Shown piece after piece: positions 50,066 to 59,366 of a stretch of DNA of 64,000 nt (position 1 is its first letter; each line of letters starts with the position of its first letter). This stretch comes from JALCOL01 sp022649665. Its GTDB lineage: Bacteria > Bacillota > Bacilli > Lactobacillales > Enterococcaceae. A model generated the notes under the pieces. The model searched no databases. It saw only the letters and a list, made by a program, of their open reading frames with translations, and was not told the origin of the DNA. The position numbers were made by a program, and so were the translations under genes. The stretch lies in NCBI GenBank assembly GCA_030372335.1, contig JAUDCW010000001.1. The stretch is one strand, 5' to 3'.

Positions 50066-51160
50066 ATGACAAAAATCGAAAAATTGCAGAAATGGCTGAA
50101 GGATCAAGAAGCGGATTGGGCTTATATCAGTAATCCCGAACACATCGCATACTACGCTAATTTCCACTCCGAGCCGCATGAACGGGTACTGGCGCTGTTC
50201 ATTCCGCAAGCGGGCGGAACTCCTTTTCTTTTCACGCCGGCAATGGAAACCGAAGCCGCTGCAGCGACCGGCTGGGAAGGTCTTGTGCAAGGATATCTGG
50301 ACAATGAAGATCCTTGGGCGCTGATCGCGCAAATGATCGAGCGCTTAGGCGGCGGCAACCGCTTTGCGATCGAAAAAAATCATTTGACTGTCGACCGCTA
50401 CGCCGCGATCAAACACGTCCTGCCAGGCGACTATGGTACCGACCTGACTTCATTTATCGAGCAGCAGCTTTTGATCAAAACGCCTGATGAGATCGAAAAA
50501 TTGAAAGAAGCCGGGAAATGGGCTGATCAAGCACTTTCGATCGGCTTCCAAGCGATCCAAACGGGCGCGACTGAAATGGACGTCGTGGCCGAAATCGAAT
50601 ATCAATTGAAAAAACAAGGCGTTGCCGCGATGAGCTTCGATACCTTGGTCCAAACTGGTGCGAATGCGGCTAATCCGCACGGCGAACCGGGATTGCGTCC
50701 GTTAGAAGAACACAAATTCGTTCTGTTCGATCTGGGTGTGATCTGGAAAGGCTATTGCAGTGATGTTTCGCGGACCGTCGCGTTCAAAGAACCGAATGAT
50801 TTCGACCGCAAGATCTATCATTTAGTCTTAGAGGCGCATATGGCCGCCTTCAATGCCGTCCGTCCGGGGATCACCGCTTCGGAACTTGATCATATCGCGC
50901 GCGAAGTGATCGAAGATGCCGGTTACGGTGAATATTTCAATCACCGGCTCGGCCACGGGATCGGCACGACGGTCCATGAATTCCCTTCTATCATGGAAGG
51001 CAATGATATGGTCCTCAAAGAAGGAATGTGCTTCTCGATCGAACCCGGGATCTATATCCCCGAAAAAGTCGGCGTGCGCATCGAAGATTGCGTCTGCGTC
51101 ACAAAAGACGGCGCATTGCCGTTCACACATACACCAAAAGAACTAACGATCTTGAAATAA
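50066..51160 (+). CDS. pepQ: Xaa-Pro dipeptidase
   Basis: The product has 364 residues. An N-terminal creatinase-like domain (1-125) precedes a pita-bread M24 domain with metal-binding residues: FDLGVIWKGYCSDVSRTVAF (two Asp), HRLGHGIGTTVHEFP (His), EGMCFSIEPGIYIP (Glu) and GVRIEDCVCVT (Glu). It cleaves dipeptides with C-terminal proline in the cytoplasm. AAGGAG precedes the ATG. The ccpA/pepQ divergent arrangement is a lactobacillar hallmark. Confidence 0.95.
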   Translation: MTKIEKLQKWLKDQEADWAYISNPEHIAYYANFHSEPHERVLALFIPQAGGTPFLFTPAMETEAAAATGWEGLVQGYLDNEDPWALIAQMIERLGGGNRFAIEKNHLTVDRYAAIKHVLPGDYGTDLTSFIEQQLLIKTPDEIEKLKEAGKWADQALSIGFQAIQTGATEMDVVAEIEYQLKKQGVAAMSFDTLVQTGANAANPHGEPGLRPLEEHKFVLFDLGVIWKGYCSDVSRTVAFKEPNDFDRKIYHLVLEAHMAAFNAVRPGITASELDHIAREVIEDAGYGEYFNHRLGHGIGTTVHEFPSIMEGNDMVLKEGMCFSIEPGIYIPEKVGVRIEDCVCVTKDGALPFTHTPKELTILK

Positions 51161-51200
51161 AAAAATCACGGAGAGCAAAGCCTCTCCGTGATTTTTTTAT
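51160..51200. terminator. Bidirectional terminator
   Basis: AAAAAATCACGGAGAG pairs with CTCTCCGTGATTTTTT. It serves pepQ and the convergent YtxH gene. Confidence 0.9.
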
Positions 51201-51826
51201 TTTTCTTCTTTTTTCTCTTCGACCGCTGCTTTGGCCGCGTGCGCTACAGGCGTGTCGCCGACATCTTTTCCGGCTTTTTCGACCGTTTTTACTAAGTCTT
51301 TTTCCGAATCGATCGGCTTCTCCGCTTTTTCTTTAGCTGGCGGAGCTTTCACTACTTCTTTTTCCGCTTTTTTAGCGATGCTTTCTTCGGTTTTTTTGCC
51401 TTCCGGTGTATCTTTCAAATCAATAATAATGTCGTCATTCGCTGCTTCTTTAGCAGCCGCTTTTTTAGCAGCTTGCGCTTTTTCTTCAACACTTGCTTTG
51501 TATTGATCTTCCAAGTCATCAGTTACTTTATAGAAGCGTTTGGTTCCTTCTGCCGTTTCTTTGGGATGGAGAACTTTTTCTTTCAGATCTTCCGGATGGC
51601 CATTGAATTTTTCCATTTTTTGCTTTGCGAGCTGCGCCAAATCAGCTTGCTTCTCTTTGACCGTTTGACCTACATCGCCAAGTGAATTCAATAAATCATC
51701 CGCTTGATGAGAAAGATCTTTTCGCAGATTTTTGCCGTCTTTCGGTGCTAAAAAGATCCCAGCTGCAAACCCCGCGGCAGCTCCGATCAAAAGTCCTGCG
51801 AACAATCCGCCATTTTTCTTACTCAT
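51197..51826 (-). CDS. YtxH-family stress protein
   Basis: The product has 209 residues from the ATG at 51824-51826; an earlier ATG abuts the GGAGG site. The N-terminal glycine-rich span GGLFAGLLIGAAAGFAAGIFLAPKDGKNLRKDL is the YtxH signature. The rest is a charged Lys/Glu/Ala helix with a Pro/Lys-rich middle (PPAKEKAEKPID), longer than usual for the family. It is a general-stress membrane-associated protein of unknown activity and is co-transcribed with the DUF948 gene 15 bp upstream. Confidence 0.85.
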   Translation of the reverse strand: MSKKNGGLFAGLLIGAAAGFAAGIFLAPKDGKNLRKDLSHQADDLLNSLGDVGQTVKEKQADLAQLAKQKMEKFNGHPEDLKEKVLHPKETAEGTKRFYKVTDDLEDQYKASVEEKAQAAKKAAAKEAANDDIIIDLKDTPEGKKTEESIAKKAEKEVVKAPPAKEKAEKPIDSEKDLVKTVEKAGKDVGDTPVAHAAKAAVEEKKEEK

Positions 51827-51841
51827 ATCGATCATCCTCCA

Positions 51842-52255
51842 TTATTTATTTCGAACGAGCCGGTAGACTGTCTTGCCGATTTTCGCGGCGATCCCCGTGC
51901 CCGCTGCTGACTTGGTAAATCCGGAAACTTTCCGGGCGGCGCTGCGTCCGCTCTCATTCAAATCGGAGATACTTTCTCCCAGATCGCTCAAGGCGACAAA
52001 AACAGGATCGATGATCTCCACTTTGTGATTGACATCTTCAAGCAATTCATTGCTTTTAACTAAAAGTCCTTCGACCTGCGAAGTCAGCACGTTGACATCT
52101 TTCGTCAAGATCTCGATCGTCTGATTGACCTCGCCAACAGTCTTTGTTGCCTGATCGACTGTTTCAGCGACCTTGTGGATCAAGATCACTGCAAACACGA
52201 CAAGCACAACGAACGCAACTGCTGCGATCAAAGCTGCCAGTTCTCCACCGCTCAT
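51842..52255 (-). CDS. DUF948 membrane-anchored protein
   Basis: The product has 137 residues. One hydrophobic span (residues 7-27) is followed by a long coiled coil with heptad-like spacing (ETVDQATKTVGEVNQTIEILTKDVNVLTSQVEGLLVKSNELLEDVNHKVEIIDP), typical of DUF948. It is regularly found next to YtxH genes. GGAGGCGG precedes the ATG, and the stop of the galU gene lies 13 bp upstream. Confidence 0.87.
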   Translation of the reverse strand: MSGGELAALIAAVAFVVLVVFAVILIHKVAETVDQATKTVGEVNQTIEILTKDVNVLTSQVEGLLVKSNELLEDVNHKVEIIDPVFVALSDLGESISDLNESGRSAARKVSGFTKSAAGTGIAAKIGKTVYRLVRNK

Positions 52256-52267
52256 TCGGCCGCCTCC

Positions 52268-53188
52268 TCATTTTTTCGGTTGTTTCTGGTTCTTTTCACT
52301 TGGTATTTCTTCGGCTTTCAAACGTTCTTCAAGTCCCAAAATATATTCGCGCAATTCTGTTTTGATTTGGGGATGCTTGAGGCCGTATTCGATATTGGTC
52401 TTGACAAAGCCCAATTTATCACCGACATCATAGCGGATCCCCTTGAACTCGCGCGCGAAGACTCTTTGTGTTTTATTGAGCGTATCGATCGCGTCGGTCA
52501 ATTGGATCTCTTCCCCGGCACCCGGCTGCTGGACCTCCAAGATCTCGAAGATCTCAGGCGTCAATAAGTAGCGGCCGATGATTGCCAAATCGCTCGGCGC
52601 TTTTTCCGGGGATGGTTTTTCAACGAAATGTTTCACGCTGAAAAGTCCCGGTTCGACTTCCTGATCAGGTGCGATGATCCCGTACTTTTTCGTGTCTTCG
52701 TGAGGCACTCTCATCACCGCCAGTGTGGATGCGGAAGTTTTCTCGTAATCATTGATCAGCTGTTTGCTCAGCGGTATTTTGTCGACCATCAAGTCGTCGC
52801 CCAGCATCACGATGAACGGTTCATCACCGACAAAAGCGCGCGCCTGAAGAACTGCGTGACCGAGTCCTTTCGGATGGGATTGGCGGATAAAATGCAGATT
52901 GACATTCGTCGTTTCCTCGACCGCTTTTAAAAGCTCCGTCTTCCCTTTTTCTTTCAAATTCTGCTCCAATTCGATATTCGCATCGAAATGGTCTTCGATC
53001 GGGCGCTTGCCTTTGCCGGTCACGATCAAAATATCTTCGATCCCGCTGGCGAGCGCTTCTTCAACGATAAACTGGATCACCGGTTTGTCGACGATCGGCA
53101 GCATTTCTTTTGCCATTGCTTTGGTGGCAGGCAAAAAACGTGTTCCCAAGCCAGCTGCCGGGATGACTGCTTTTTTGACTTTTCTCAT
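52268..53188 (-). CDS. galU: UTP-glucose-1-phosphate uridylyltransferase
   Basis: The product has 306 residues from the ATG at 53186-53188, with GGAG ten bases upstream. The nucleotide-binding loop is VIPAAGLGTRFLPATKAMAKEMLPIVDKP and further blocks are FIRQSHPKGLGHAVLQA, FIVMLGDDLM and GRYLLTPEIFEILE. It makes UDP-glucose for cell-wall polymers, exopolysaccharide and the Leloir pathway. It lies just after gpsA in a leftward row. Confidence 0.95.
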   Translation of the reverse strand: MRKVKKAVIPAAGLGTRFLPATKAMAKEMLPIVDKPVIQFIVEEALASGIEDILIVTGKGKRPIEDHFDANIELEQNLKEKGKTELLKAVEETTNVNLHFIRQSHPKGLGHAVLQARAFVGDEPFIVMLGDDLMVDKIPLSKQLINDYEKTSASTLAVMRVPHEDTKKYGIIAPDQEVEPGLFSVKHFVEKPSPEKAPSDLAIIGRYLLTPEIFEILEVQQPGAGEEIQLTDAIDTLNKTQRVFAREFKGIRYDVGDKLGFVKTNIEYGLKHPQIKTELREYILGLEERLKAEEIPSEKNQKQPKK

Positions 53189-53208
53189 TCCTCGTTTGCT
53201 CCTCATGC

Positions 53209-54222
53209 TCAATTATATTCCACTTCGGTTTTCGGGTCGCGCAGCATGATCTTCTCAGCGGCTTCTTTTACCGGCATCCCGTCATATAAGACTTCATAGA
53301 TTGCTTTGGTGATCGGCATATCGACATGCATCTGCTGCGAGAGTTCATAAGCAGCTTTGGTCGTCGAAACGCCTTCAACGACCATTCCCATATTGTCCAG
53401 CACTTCTTGGATCGGTTTCCCTTGGCCGATCTGATTGCCGGCGCGCCAGTTGCGTGAAAATTTACTGGTCGCGGTCACGATCAAGTCGCCGACCCCGCTC
53501 AGTCCGATGAACGTCATCGGATTGGCCCCCATCGCCACTCCTAAGCGCGTGATTTCTGCCAAGCCGCGCGTCATGATCGCCGCTTTGGCATTGTCGCCGT
53601 ATCCTAATCCGTGGATCGCCCCGGCACCGAGTGCAATGATGTTTTTCAAAGCCGCCCCGGTTTCGACCCCGATCACGTCATCATTCGTATAAACACGGAA
53701 ATAGTGATTCATGAATAAATGCTGAACATATTCCGCCGCTTTCAAATCAGTGCTTGCGGCCGTGATCGTCGTCAAGTCATGCCGAACGACTTCTTCCGCA
53801 TGGCTCGGACCAGAAAGAACCACGACTGCTTTGCGATGTTCTGGAGAAATTTCTTCGCCCAAGACTTGCGACAGCCGTTTATGCGTCCCCAGCTCAAGCC
53901 CTTTGCTGGCTTGAATGATCGTCGGTTTGTTTTCGCAAACTTCATTGAACTGGCGGGCAACCGCGCGCATCGCATTCGTTGGGACAACGAAAAGCACTGC
54001 GTCTGCGTCTTTGACCGCTTCTTTCAAGTCAAGCGTTGCTTGGATCGACTGCGGCAAAACGACATCTTTCAAATAATGTTTATTTGTGTGCGCACTTTGG
54101 ATTTCTTCGATTTGTGCTGGATTGTTTCCCCAAAGATGGACTTCATGTCCATTTTCAGCGAGCACTTGCGACAAGGCGCTTCCCCAAGAACCTGGTCCCA
54201 ATACTGCCACTTTTTGCTGCAT
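53209..54222 (-). CDS. gpsA: Glycerol-3-phosphate dehydrogenase [NAD(P)+]
   Basis: The product has 337 residues. The NAD(P)-binding motif is VAVLGPGSWGSALSQVLAENGHEV (residues 5-28), followed by the catalytic-region GPSHAEEVVRHDLTT, GAALKNIIALGAGAIHGLGYGDNAKAA and MTFIGLSGVGDLIVT. It supplies sn-glycerol 3-phosphate for membrane lipids. AGGAGGGG precedes the ATG. It is upstream of galU and downstream of lgt. Confidence 0.95.
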   Translation of the reverse strand: MQQKVAVLGPGSWGSALSQVLAENGHEVHLWGNNPAQIEEIQSAHTNKHYLKDVVLPQSIQATLDLKEAVKDADAVLFVVPTNAMRAVARQFNEVCENKPTIIQASKGLELGTHKRLSQVLGEEISPEHRKAVVVLSGPSHAEEVVRHDLTTITAASTDLKAAEYVQHLFMNHYFRVYTNDDVIGVETGAALKNIIALGAGAIHGLGYGDNAKAAIMTRGLAEITRLGVAMGANPMTFIGLSGVGDLIVTATSKFSRNWRAGNQIGQGKPIQEVLDNMGMVVEGVSTTKAAYELSQQMHVDMPITKAIYEVLYDGMPVKEAAEKIMLRDPKTEVEYN

Positions 54223-54294
54223 CTCAACAAACCCCTCCTAAAAATCTTATTGATACTATTCTAACAGAAAACTAGAAAAAAACCGCTTTCCAGA

Positions 54295-55113
54295 CTATTT
54301 TTGCCCAGATTTAGCGTTTCTTTCATAATATGGGACTTTCTTGTACCGGCGGTAAAGGATCACCAAAAGCGCCCCGGCAAATAAGATCACTGATAAAAGC
54401 TGTGAAATGCGGATATTGCTGAACAAGTACAAACTGTCGGTCCGCAAGCCTTCGATAAAGAAGCGCCCGACACTATACCACATCAAATACGCCAAAAAGA
54501 TCTCGCCTTGCCAGAAGAAATGCGGCACCCGCCGCAGCAGGATCAAGAGCAGAAAACCTAAAAGATTCCAGCTGCTTTCATACAAAAAAGTCGGCTGGCG
54601 GTAAAAGCCTTCGATATACATATTGTCGATCAGCCACTGCGGTAAATGAAACTGCTCCAAAAACGCCCGCGTCGTCTTCGGTCCGAATGCTTCGTGATTC
54701 ATGAAATTGCCCCAGCGGCCGATCGCTTGCGCTAAAATGATCCCGGGAGCCGCGATATCCAAAAACTTCCAGACCGAAATAAACCGGTGGCGGCAGAAGA
54801 TGACCAGCGTGATCGCCCCGGCGATCAATCCGCCGTAGATCGCGAGTCCGCCATGCCAGATCTTGATGATCTCGCCCGGATTTGCGGCATAATATGGCCA
54901 CTCGAACAACACATAATAAATGCGGGCGCCAATGATCCCGATCGGCAGACCGTACAACATAAAATCCGTGACATCATCAGCTTTGATGCCGACACGTTCG
55001 CCTTCGCGAGTTGCCAGTACAACCGCCAAAATCACCCCGGTCACGATGATCAGCGCATACCAATGGATCTCAAGCCCTAAGAAGTGAAATGCGATCGGAT
55101 CAAAATGCTTCAT
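54295..55113 (-). CDS. lgt: Prolipoprotein diacylglyceryl transferase
   Basis: The product has 272 residues with seven hydrophobic spans. The Lgt signature GRWGNFMNHEAFG is present near residue 130, with HPTFLYES-like QPTFLYESSWNLLGFL and the C-terminal FLAYLMWYSVGRFFIEGLRTDS. It transfers diacylglycerol to the lipobox cysteine of pre-lipoproteins such as PstS and the ABC binding protein of this window. Its start overlaps the hprK stop by four bases. Confidence 0.96.
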   Translation of the reverse strand: MKHFDPIAFHFLGLEIHWYALIIVTGVILAVVLATREGERVGIKADDVTDFMLYGLPIGIIGARIYYVLFEWPYYAANPGEIIKIWHGGLAIYGGLIAGAITLVIFCRHRFISVWKFLDIAAPGIILAQAIGRWGNFMNHEAFGPKTTRAFLEQFHLPQWLIDNMYIEGFYRQPTFLYESSWNLLGFLLLILLRRVPHFFWQGEIFLAYLMWYSVGRFFIEGLRTDSLYLFSNIRISQLLSVILFAGALLVILYRRYKKVPYYERNAKSGQK

Positions 55114-56066
55114 TTGCTGACCTCTTTTTCGTCTTCTTCAGAGTTTGCTTCAATGAGGCGCGTCAAGCGCTGTTCAAACGTCTTCGTGGCGTCGTAGCCC
55201 ATCGTTTTCGCACGGAAATTCATCGCCGCGACTTCGATAATGATCGCAACATTCCGCCCGGTCTTGACTGGGATCTTGATCTGCGGCACATCCACGTCGG
55301 AAATCGAGATCATGTGTTCATTCGAGCCTAAACGGTCATAATTTTTCTCGCGGTCCCACGATTCCAAATAGACATCGAGCTGGATCTGCATTTGCTGACG
55401 GACCGCGCTCGCTCCGAAAAGACTCATCACGTCGATGATCCCGACGCCGCGGATCTCGATCAAGTGCTGCAGGATCGCCGGCGCTTCGCCGACCACCGTC
55501 AGCTCATCCTGCCGGTAAACATCGACCCGGTCATCAGCGATCAGCCGGTGGCCGCGTTTGATCAACTCAAGCGCAGTCTCTGATTTGCCGATCCCGCTGT
55601 CGCCTTGGATCAAAACACCCAAACCGTAGACCTCGACGAGGACCCCGTGGATGCTGGTCCGGACCGCCAATTTCTCTTCCAGCAAATTCGTCAAGCGTCC
55701 CAATAGGCGCGATGTCGAAACCGATGAGCGCAAGATCGCCAAATGTCCTTCACTGGCAGCTTTGATCATCTCCTCAGGCACCTCGAGCTCGCGGGAAACG
55801 ATAAAAGCCGGCGTATCTTTTGTCACCAGCCGGCGCATGATCACAAGACGCTCTTCCGGGGTCATTTTTTGCGAAAAAGTGATCTCTTTACGCCCGAAAA
55901 GCTGGATACGGTCATGCGAATAGTAGCTGAAATATCCCGTCAATTCCAAACCGGGACGTGAAATATCACTGGTCGTGATCTCGCGCGCCAATGCTTCGGC
56001 ATCGCCAGTCACGACTTGCAGTTTTAAAGGAACGATCAGATCTTTTACGATACAGTTTTCCGTCAT
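55110..56066 (-). CDS. hprK: HPr kinase/phosphorylase
   Basis: The product has 318 residues. The P-loop is GDSGIGKSETALELIKRGHRLIADD (residues 156-180), the Capture/HPrK signature is IEIRGVGIIDVMSLFGASAVR, and the C-terminal helix continues as VPQIKIPVKTGRNVAIIIEVAAMN. It phosphorylates HPr on Ser46 and reverses it, feeding CcpA-dependent catabolite repression. It starts the hprK-lgt pair; AAGGAGAAA precedes the ATG. Confidence 0.96.
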   Translation of the reverse strand: MTENCIVKDLIVPLKLQVVTGDAEALAREITTSDISRPGLELTGYFSYYSHDRIQLFGRKEITFSQKMTPEERLVIMRRLVTKDTPAFIVSRELEVPEEMIKAASEGHLAILRSSVSTSRLLGRLTNLLEEKLAVRTSIHGVLVEVYGLGVLIQGDSGIGKSETALELIKRGHRLIADDRVDVYRQDELTVVGEAPAILQHLIEIRGVGIIDVMSLFGASAVRQQMQIQLDVYLESWDREKNYDRLGSNEHMISISDVDVPQIKIPVKTGRNVAIIIEVAAMNFRAKTMGYDATKTFEQRLTRLIEANSEEDEKEVSK

Positions 56067-56136
56067 AATTTTCTCCTTTTTGCCGTTCTAGCACTTCCAT
56101 TTTAGCATGCAGCAGACGCCTGGGCTACTGTTCCGC

Positions 56137-56184
56137 AAAAAAAGGACACGGAAACGGAAACTTTGATTTCCGTCCGCATCCTTT
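56137..56184 (-). terminator. Terminator of the lia-type operon
   Basis: Leftward, AAAGGATGCGGACGGAAATC and the facing GTTTCCGTTTCCGTGTCCTTTTTTT form a stem with a T-run between liaZ and hprK. Confidence 0.75.
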
Positions 56185-56199
56185 TGGACTGCTTGATTA

Positions 56200-56559
56200 T
56201 TAAGGATTATATTTTTTCACATTATAATCCGAGACCAGTGCGTTGATGATCGAAAGACAGACCGCTACGATCAAAGCCGAGCCGAAGCTGCTGAAACCGA
56301 AATACGTATCGCCGATCAAACTCGAGGTCAAGGTCAGCATCGCAGCATTGATCACGAAGCTGAACAACCCGAACGTCAAAAGCGTCAGCGGCAAAGACAA
56401 CAGCGACAGGATCGGTTTCACGATCATATTCAAAAGCGATAGGATCAAGCTGGCGATCAGTGCCATCCACAAGCCTGCGACATGAAATCTTCCAGGAATA
56501 ATCATCGCTAAAACAAGGAATGTCAATGTATTCGCAATGATCCGCTGGAGATACGTCAC
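56200..56559 (-). CDS. liaZ: YvlD/LiaZ-type phage-holin-IV membrane protein
   Basis: The product has 119 residues with four hydrophobic spans of the YvlD family, beginning YLQRIIANTLTFLVLAMIIPGRFHVAGLWMALIASLILSLLNMIVKPILSLLSLPLTLLTFGLFSFVINAAMLTL. It overlaps the PspC-type gene by one base. With the DUF4097 and PspC genes upstream it forms the LiaXYZ/YvlBCD set that responds to cell-envelope antibiotics. The symbol rests on operon likeness to Enterococcus. Confidence 0.85.
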   Translation of the reverse strand: MTYLQRIIANTLTFLVLAMIIPGRFHVAGLWMALIASLILSLLNMIVKPILSLLSLPLTLLTFGLFSFVINAAMLTLTSSLIGDTYFGFSSFGSALIVAVCLSIINALVSDYNVKKYNP

Positions 56560-56894
56560 TAGAAATCACTCCATTCGTCATCATCATCCGCTTTTTCAGC
56601 TGATTTGCGTCCGCTATGCGTACTTTGCGAGCCGTTGGAAAAGAACTGCCCGCGCGCTTGGCGGCCGCGGTTCATATTGCTGTCCGGACCGCGGTAATGA
56701 TCATCTCGGCCGCTTGGAATGATCCAAGAAAGCAAAAGATAAAGCAAGATCAAGCCGCCGCCGGTCGCAAAAGTCAAAATCACATATATCACACGCAGAA
56801 TCGTTGGATCAACGCCGAAGTACTCGCCGATCCCGCCTAAAGTACCGGTCAAAACGATGTTGCTGCGCGATTTTGTTAAACGTCTTTGTGTCAT
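56559..56894 (-). CDS. liaY: PspC-domain membrane protein (LiaY-like)
   Basis: The product has 111 residues from the ATG at 56892-56894. The PspC domain is RRLTKSRSNIVLTGTLGGIGEYFGVDPTILRVIYVILTFATGGGLILLYLLLSWIIPS, followed by a polar tail rich in Arg, Ser and Asp. It lies 30 bp after the DUF4097 gene. PspC/LiaY proteins are membrane sensors or effectors of envelope stress. Confidence 0.88.
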   Translation of the reverse strand: MTQRRLTKSRSNIVLTGTLGGIGEYFGVDPTILRVIYVILTFATGGGLILLYLLLSWIIPSGRDDHYRGPDSNMNRGRQARGQFFSNGSQSTHSGRKSAEKADDDDEWSDF

Positions 56895-56924
56895 GATGCA
56901 ACATCTCCTTTGCACATTTCTATT

Positions 56925-58451
56925 TTACTCTTCCGCATCTTTCAAGTAAACATTTCCGGTCTTGGTATTCGCTTTCAGCTGGACATAAGCGTCCTCCCCG
57001 ACCCGGCGGAAGTCAAGACTTCTTTCCGAGCGTCCGCGCTTTTCACGGATCACTTCGATATTTGCCAAGCGGGAGTGGATCGAGCCTAAATTCGTCGAAG
57101 CTTGCCCTTCGACACCCAGCGCTTTGGCCAAGGCGATCTTCACGTTGCCGTTCATCGTCGTGGCGTCGATCTGGCGGGTGTTTTCCGCCGGCAAAGTCAA
57201 GCGGATCTCACCGTTGATCAAATTCGCTTTCAATGCTTCAACGTTCGTTTTCACGGTGACCAGGCCGTTCATGCCTTCCAGCCACAAGTCTTTCCAACTG
57301 CCCTTATTGACAGTCATTTTACCATTCACGGCGTTCAGCTCGAGCATCGTGCCGCTGGTTCCTTGGATCAAAACATCCCCGTTCGTCGCTTTGATATAGA
57401 CGTCGCGGACATCAAGCGAATCGAGCTCGATGCTGCCGTTCAAAACTTTCAAAGAAACATGATCGTACGTGCGACGCGGCAAGTAAAAAATCAAGTCCGC
57501 TTTGACGCGTTTATTCGGGATCTGAAAAGAGATCGTTTCATCATCGACATCGATCTGGCTTCTTTCCAGAAAAGCCTCCATCGGCGTTGCCGCATCCATT
57601 TTGCCATACAGCTTGATCGCCGCTTCGACTTTCAGCTCTTCTGTTTCGCTCGGCAAAAATTTCAGCGATCCATTGGCAAGCTTGACATCGATCAAGGTAG
57701 CTTTTGTTTCTGGATAGCAGAAAGTGTGATCGAATTTTGTCGTGGCGATCCCTGGGACTTTCAAATTGACATCCTTCCAATCGACATTTTCATTGACCGT
57801 CTTTGTGATGTCTTTGACCGTTTTTTTGAAGAGCGAACCGAGCTGGCTGCCCGCTTGCCCCATTTGTTTGCCGAATTGGTTGAATGCATCTTGTGTTTGT
57901 TCTTTCCAATCGTCCGGCATATCGAATTTTTCTTCGATCTTGCTGCGCAGATCTTGATGAAGCTTGCGCTGGAGCGCCTTTAATTCAAGATCGATCGCGA
58001 TCTTCTCAGCATCGGTTTTTTCGTACTCTTCCTGAACGCCCTTTAGTTCTTTGGCGAGCGCATCGCGTTCTTTTTCTTTTGACGGGGTCAGCGTACCGAG
58101 CTCTTCCATCGTTTCATAGACTTGCAGCTGCTCTTCTTTCGCTTGGATCGTTTGCGCCAGTTCGCGCAGCTTTTCACGCAATTCATCACCTTCAGCATCT
58201 AGCTGTGCAGCTTTTTTTTCTTGTTCTGCGCGTTCGGCAGCTTTTTCAGCCGCGGCTTTTTCAGCAGCTTCTTTTTCGGCTTTCAACTCTTCCGCGCTTT
58301 TTTCTTCTTTTTTCGTTTCGACTTTCTCAGCGATTTTTTGCAGTTGTTTTTCATCTTTTTCTTTCGCAAGATTTTCTAACAGGATCAATGCCTCATCGCT
58401 TGAGATGACGCCTTTTTTGACTAAATCCAAAATTCGTTCTTTATCGTTCAT
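56925..58451 (-). CDS. liaX: DUF4097 protein with N-terminal coiled coil (LiaX-like)
   Basis: The product has 508 residues from the ATG at 58449-58451, with AAAGGAGG upstream. A short SHOCT-like N-terminus (ERILDLVKKGVISSDEALILLENL) is followed by a long Glu/Lys coiled coil (about 30-190) and a C-terminal beta-helical DUF4097 domain (about 250-508), with repeated strand units such as VSLKVLNGSIELDSLDVRDVYIKATNGDVLIQG and MNGLVTVKTN. LiaX in Enterococcus senses daptomycin-type peptides and is released outside, though no signal peptide is seen in this sequence. It is first of the X-Y-Z set. Confidence 0.87.
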   Translation of the reverse strand: MNDKERILDLVKKGVISSDEALILLENLAKEKDEKQLQKIAEKVETKKEEKSAEELKAEKEAAEKAAAEKAAERAEQEKKAAQLDAEGDELREKLRELAQTIQAKEEQLQVYETMEELGTLTPSKEKERDALAKELKGVQEEYEKTDAEKIAIDLELKALQRKLHQDLRSKIEEKFDMPDDWKEQTQDAFNQFGKQMGQAGSQLGSLFKKTVKDITKTVNENVDWKDVNLKVPGIATTKFDHTFCYPETKATLIDVKLANGSLKFLPSETEELKVEAAIKLYGKMDAATPMEAFLERSQIDVDDETISFQIPNKRVKADLIFYLPRRTYDHVSLKVLNGSIELDSLDVRDVYIKATNGDVLIQGTSGTMLELNAVNGKMTVNKGSWKDLWLEGMNGLVTVKTNVEALKANLINGEIRLTLPAENTRQIDATTMNGNVKIALAKALGVEGQASTNLGSIHSRLANIEVIREKRGRSERSLDFRRVGEDAYVQLKANTKTGNVYLKDAEE

Positions 58452-58580
58452 GGAAAGTGCCTCCTTTGAGTCTCCAAAACTTGCTTTTCTGACTACATCC
58501 TTATTATGCAAAAGTTTCCCGCGTTTGTCATAGGTCCAAAGTCGGAATTTCGGCTGGGAATTCAGCTGAAGTGCTGCGAT

Positions 58581-58628
58581 TTTTTAAAAGCCTTCAGAAA
58601 AATCGATTTGATTTTCCCAAAGGCTTTC
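58581..58628 (-). terminator. Terminator after phoU
   Basis: Leftward, AAAGCCTTtggGAAAATC and GATTTTTCTGAAGGCTTT pair and are followed by AAAAAA/T-rich sequence. It closes the pst operon. Confidence 0.75.
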
Positions 58629-58646
58629 GGAGATTCAGATGCATGA

Positions 58647-59354
58647 TCAATTATGGCTTTCGAGCGAACTGTCTTCGACATCTTCCAGTGTATGATTGGT
58701 ATTCAATTCCGTCAATTTTCCGGTCCGCAAATAAATGATCCATTCACAAATATTCGTGACGTAATCCCCCAGCCGTTCCAAATAATTGGCAACGTGCAGG
58801 TAATCATTGCCGCTGACGACGGTCGACGGATCTTTTTCCATTTTTTTGATCGAAAGATTATAAATATCATTGAAAAACTGATTGACATCGCGGTCCGCCT
58901 TGGCGATCTCGCGGGCGCGCTCGTCATCTTCATTGATATATGCTTTCATGACGGCATCGACCATTCGTTTGACGCGGTCGCTCATTTGCGAGATCAAATC
59001 TTCGACTTCCAAAATACGCGTATGCCCTTTGACGCGGATCGTTGCTTTGGCGATCGACACCGCGTGGTCCCCCATCCGCTCCAAGTCGCTCGATGCTTTC
59101 ATGATCGTGACGATCCGCCGCAAGTCGGTCGTGACCGGCTGCTGAAGTGCGATCATCTCAAAACTTTTTTTCTCGAGCTTCACTTCGTCCTCGTTGATTT
59201 TCGCATCATGAAGAATGACTTCCTGCGCCAGCTTCTTGTCGTGCTGCACAAATGCACGGACGGCTTTGTGGACTGCATTGCTGACATCGAGCCCCATTTC
59301 GTAAAAACGTGTATGGAGATCTTGCAAATCTTCTTCAAACCTTGTCCTTAACAT
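58647..59354 (-). CDS. phoU: Phosphate-transport regulator PhoU
   Basis: The product has 235 residues made of two three-helix PhoU repeats. The family metal-binding motif is seen as DLERMGDHAVSIAK (residues 86-99) and again as YLERLGDYVTNICEW near residue 190. It links the Pst transporter to the PhoR/PhoB-type kinase and limits phosphate uptake. It is last in the pst operon, 12 bp after the second ATPase gene. Confidence 0.95.
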   Translation of the reverse strand: MLRTRFEEDLQDLHTRFYEMGLDVSNAVHKAVRAFVQHDKKLAQEVILHDAKINEDEVKLEKKSFEMIALQQPVTTDLRRIVTIMKASSDLERMGDHAVSIAKATIRVKGHTRILEVEDLISQMSDRVKRMVDAVMKAYINEDDERAREIAKADRDVNQFFNDIYNLSIKKMEKDPSTVVSGNDYLHVANYLERLGDYVTNICEWIIYLRTGKLTELNTNHTLEDVEDSSLESHN

Positions 59355-59366
59355 TGAATCTCCTCC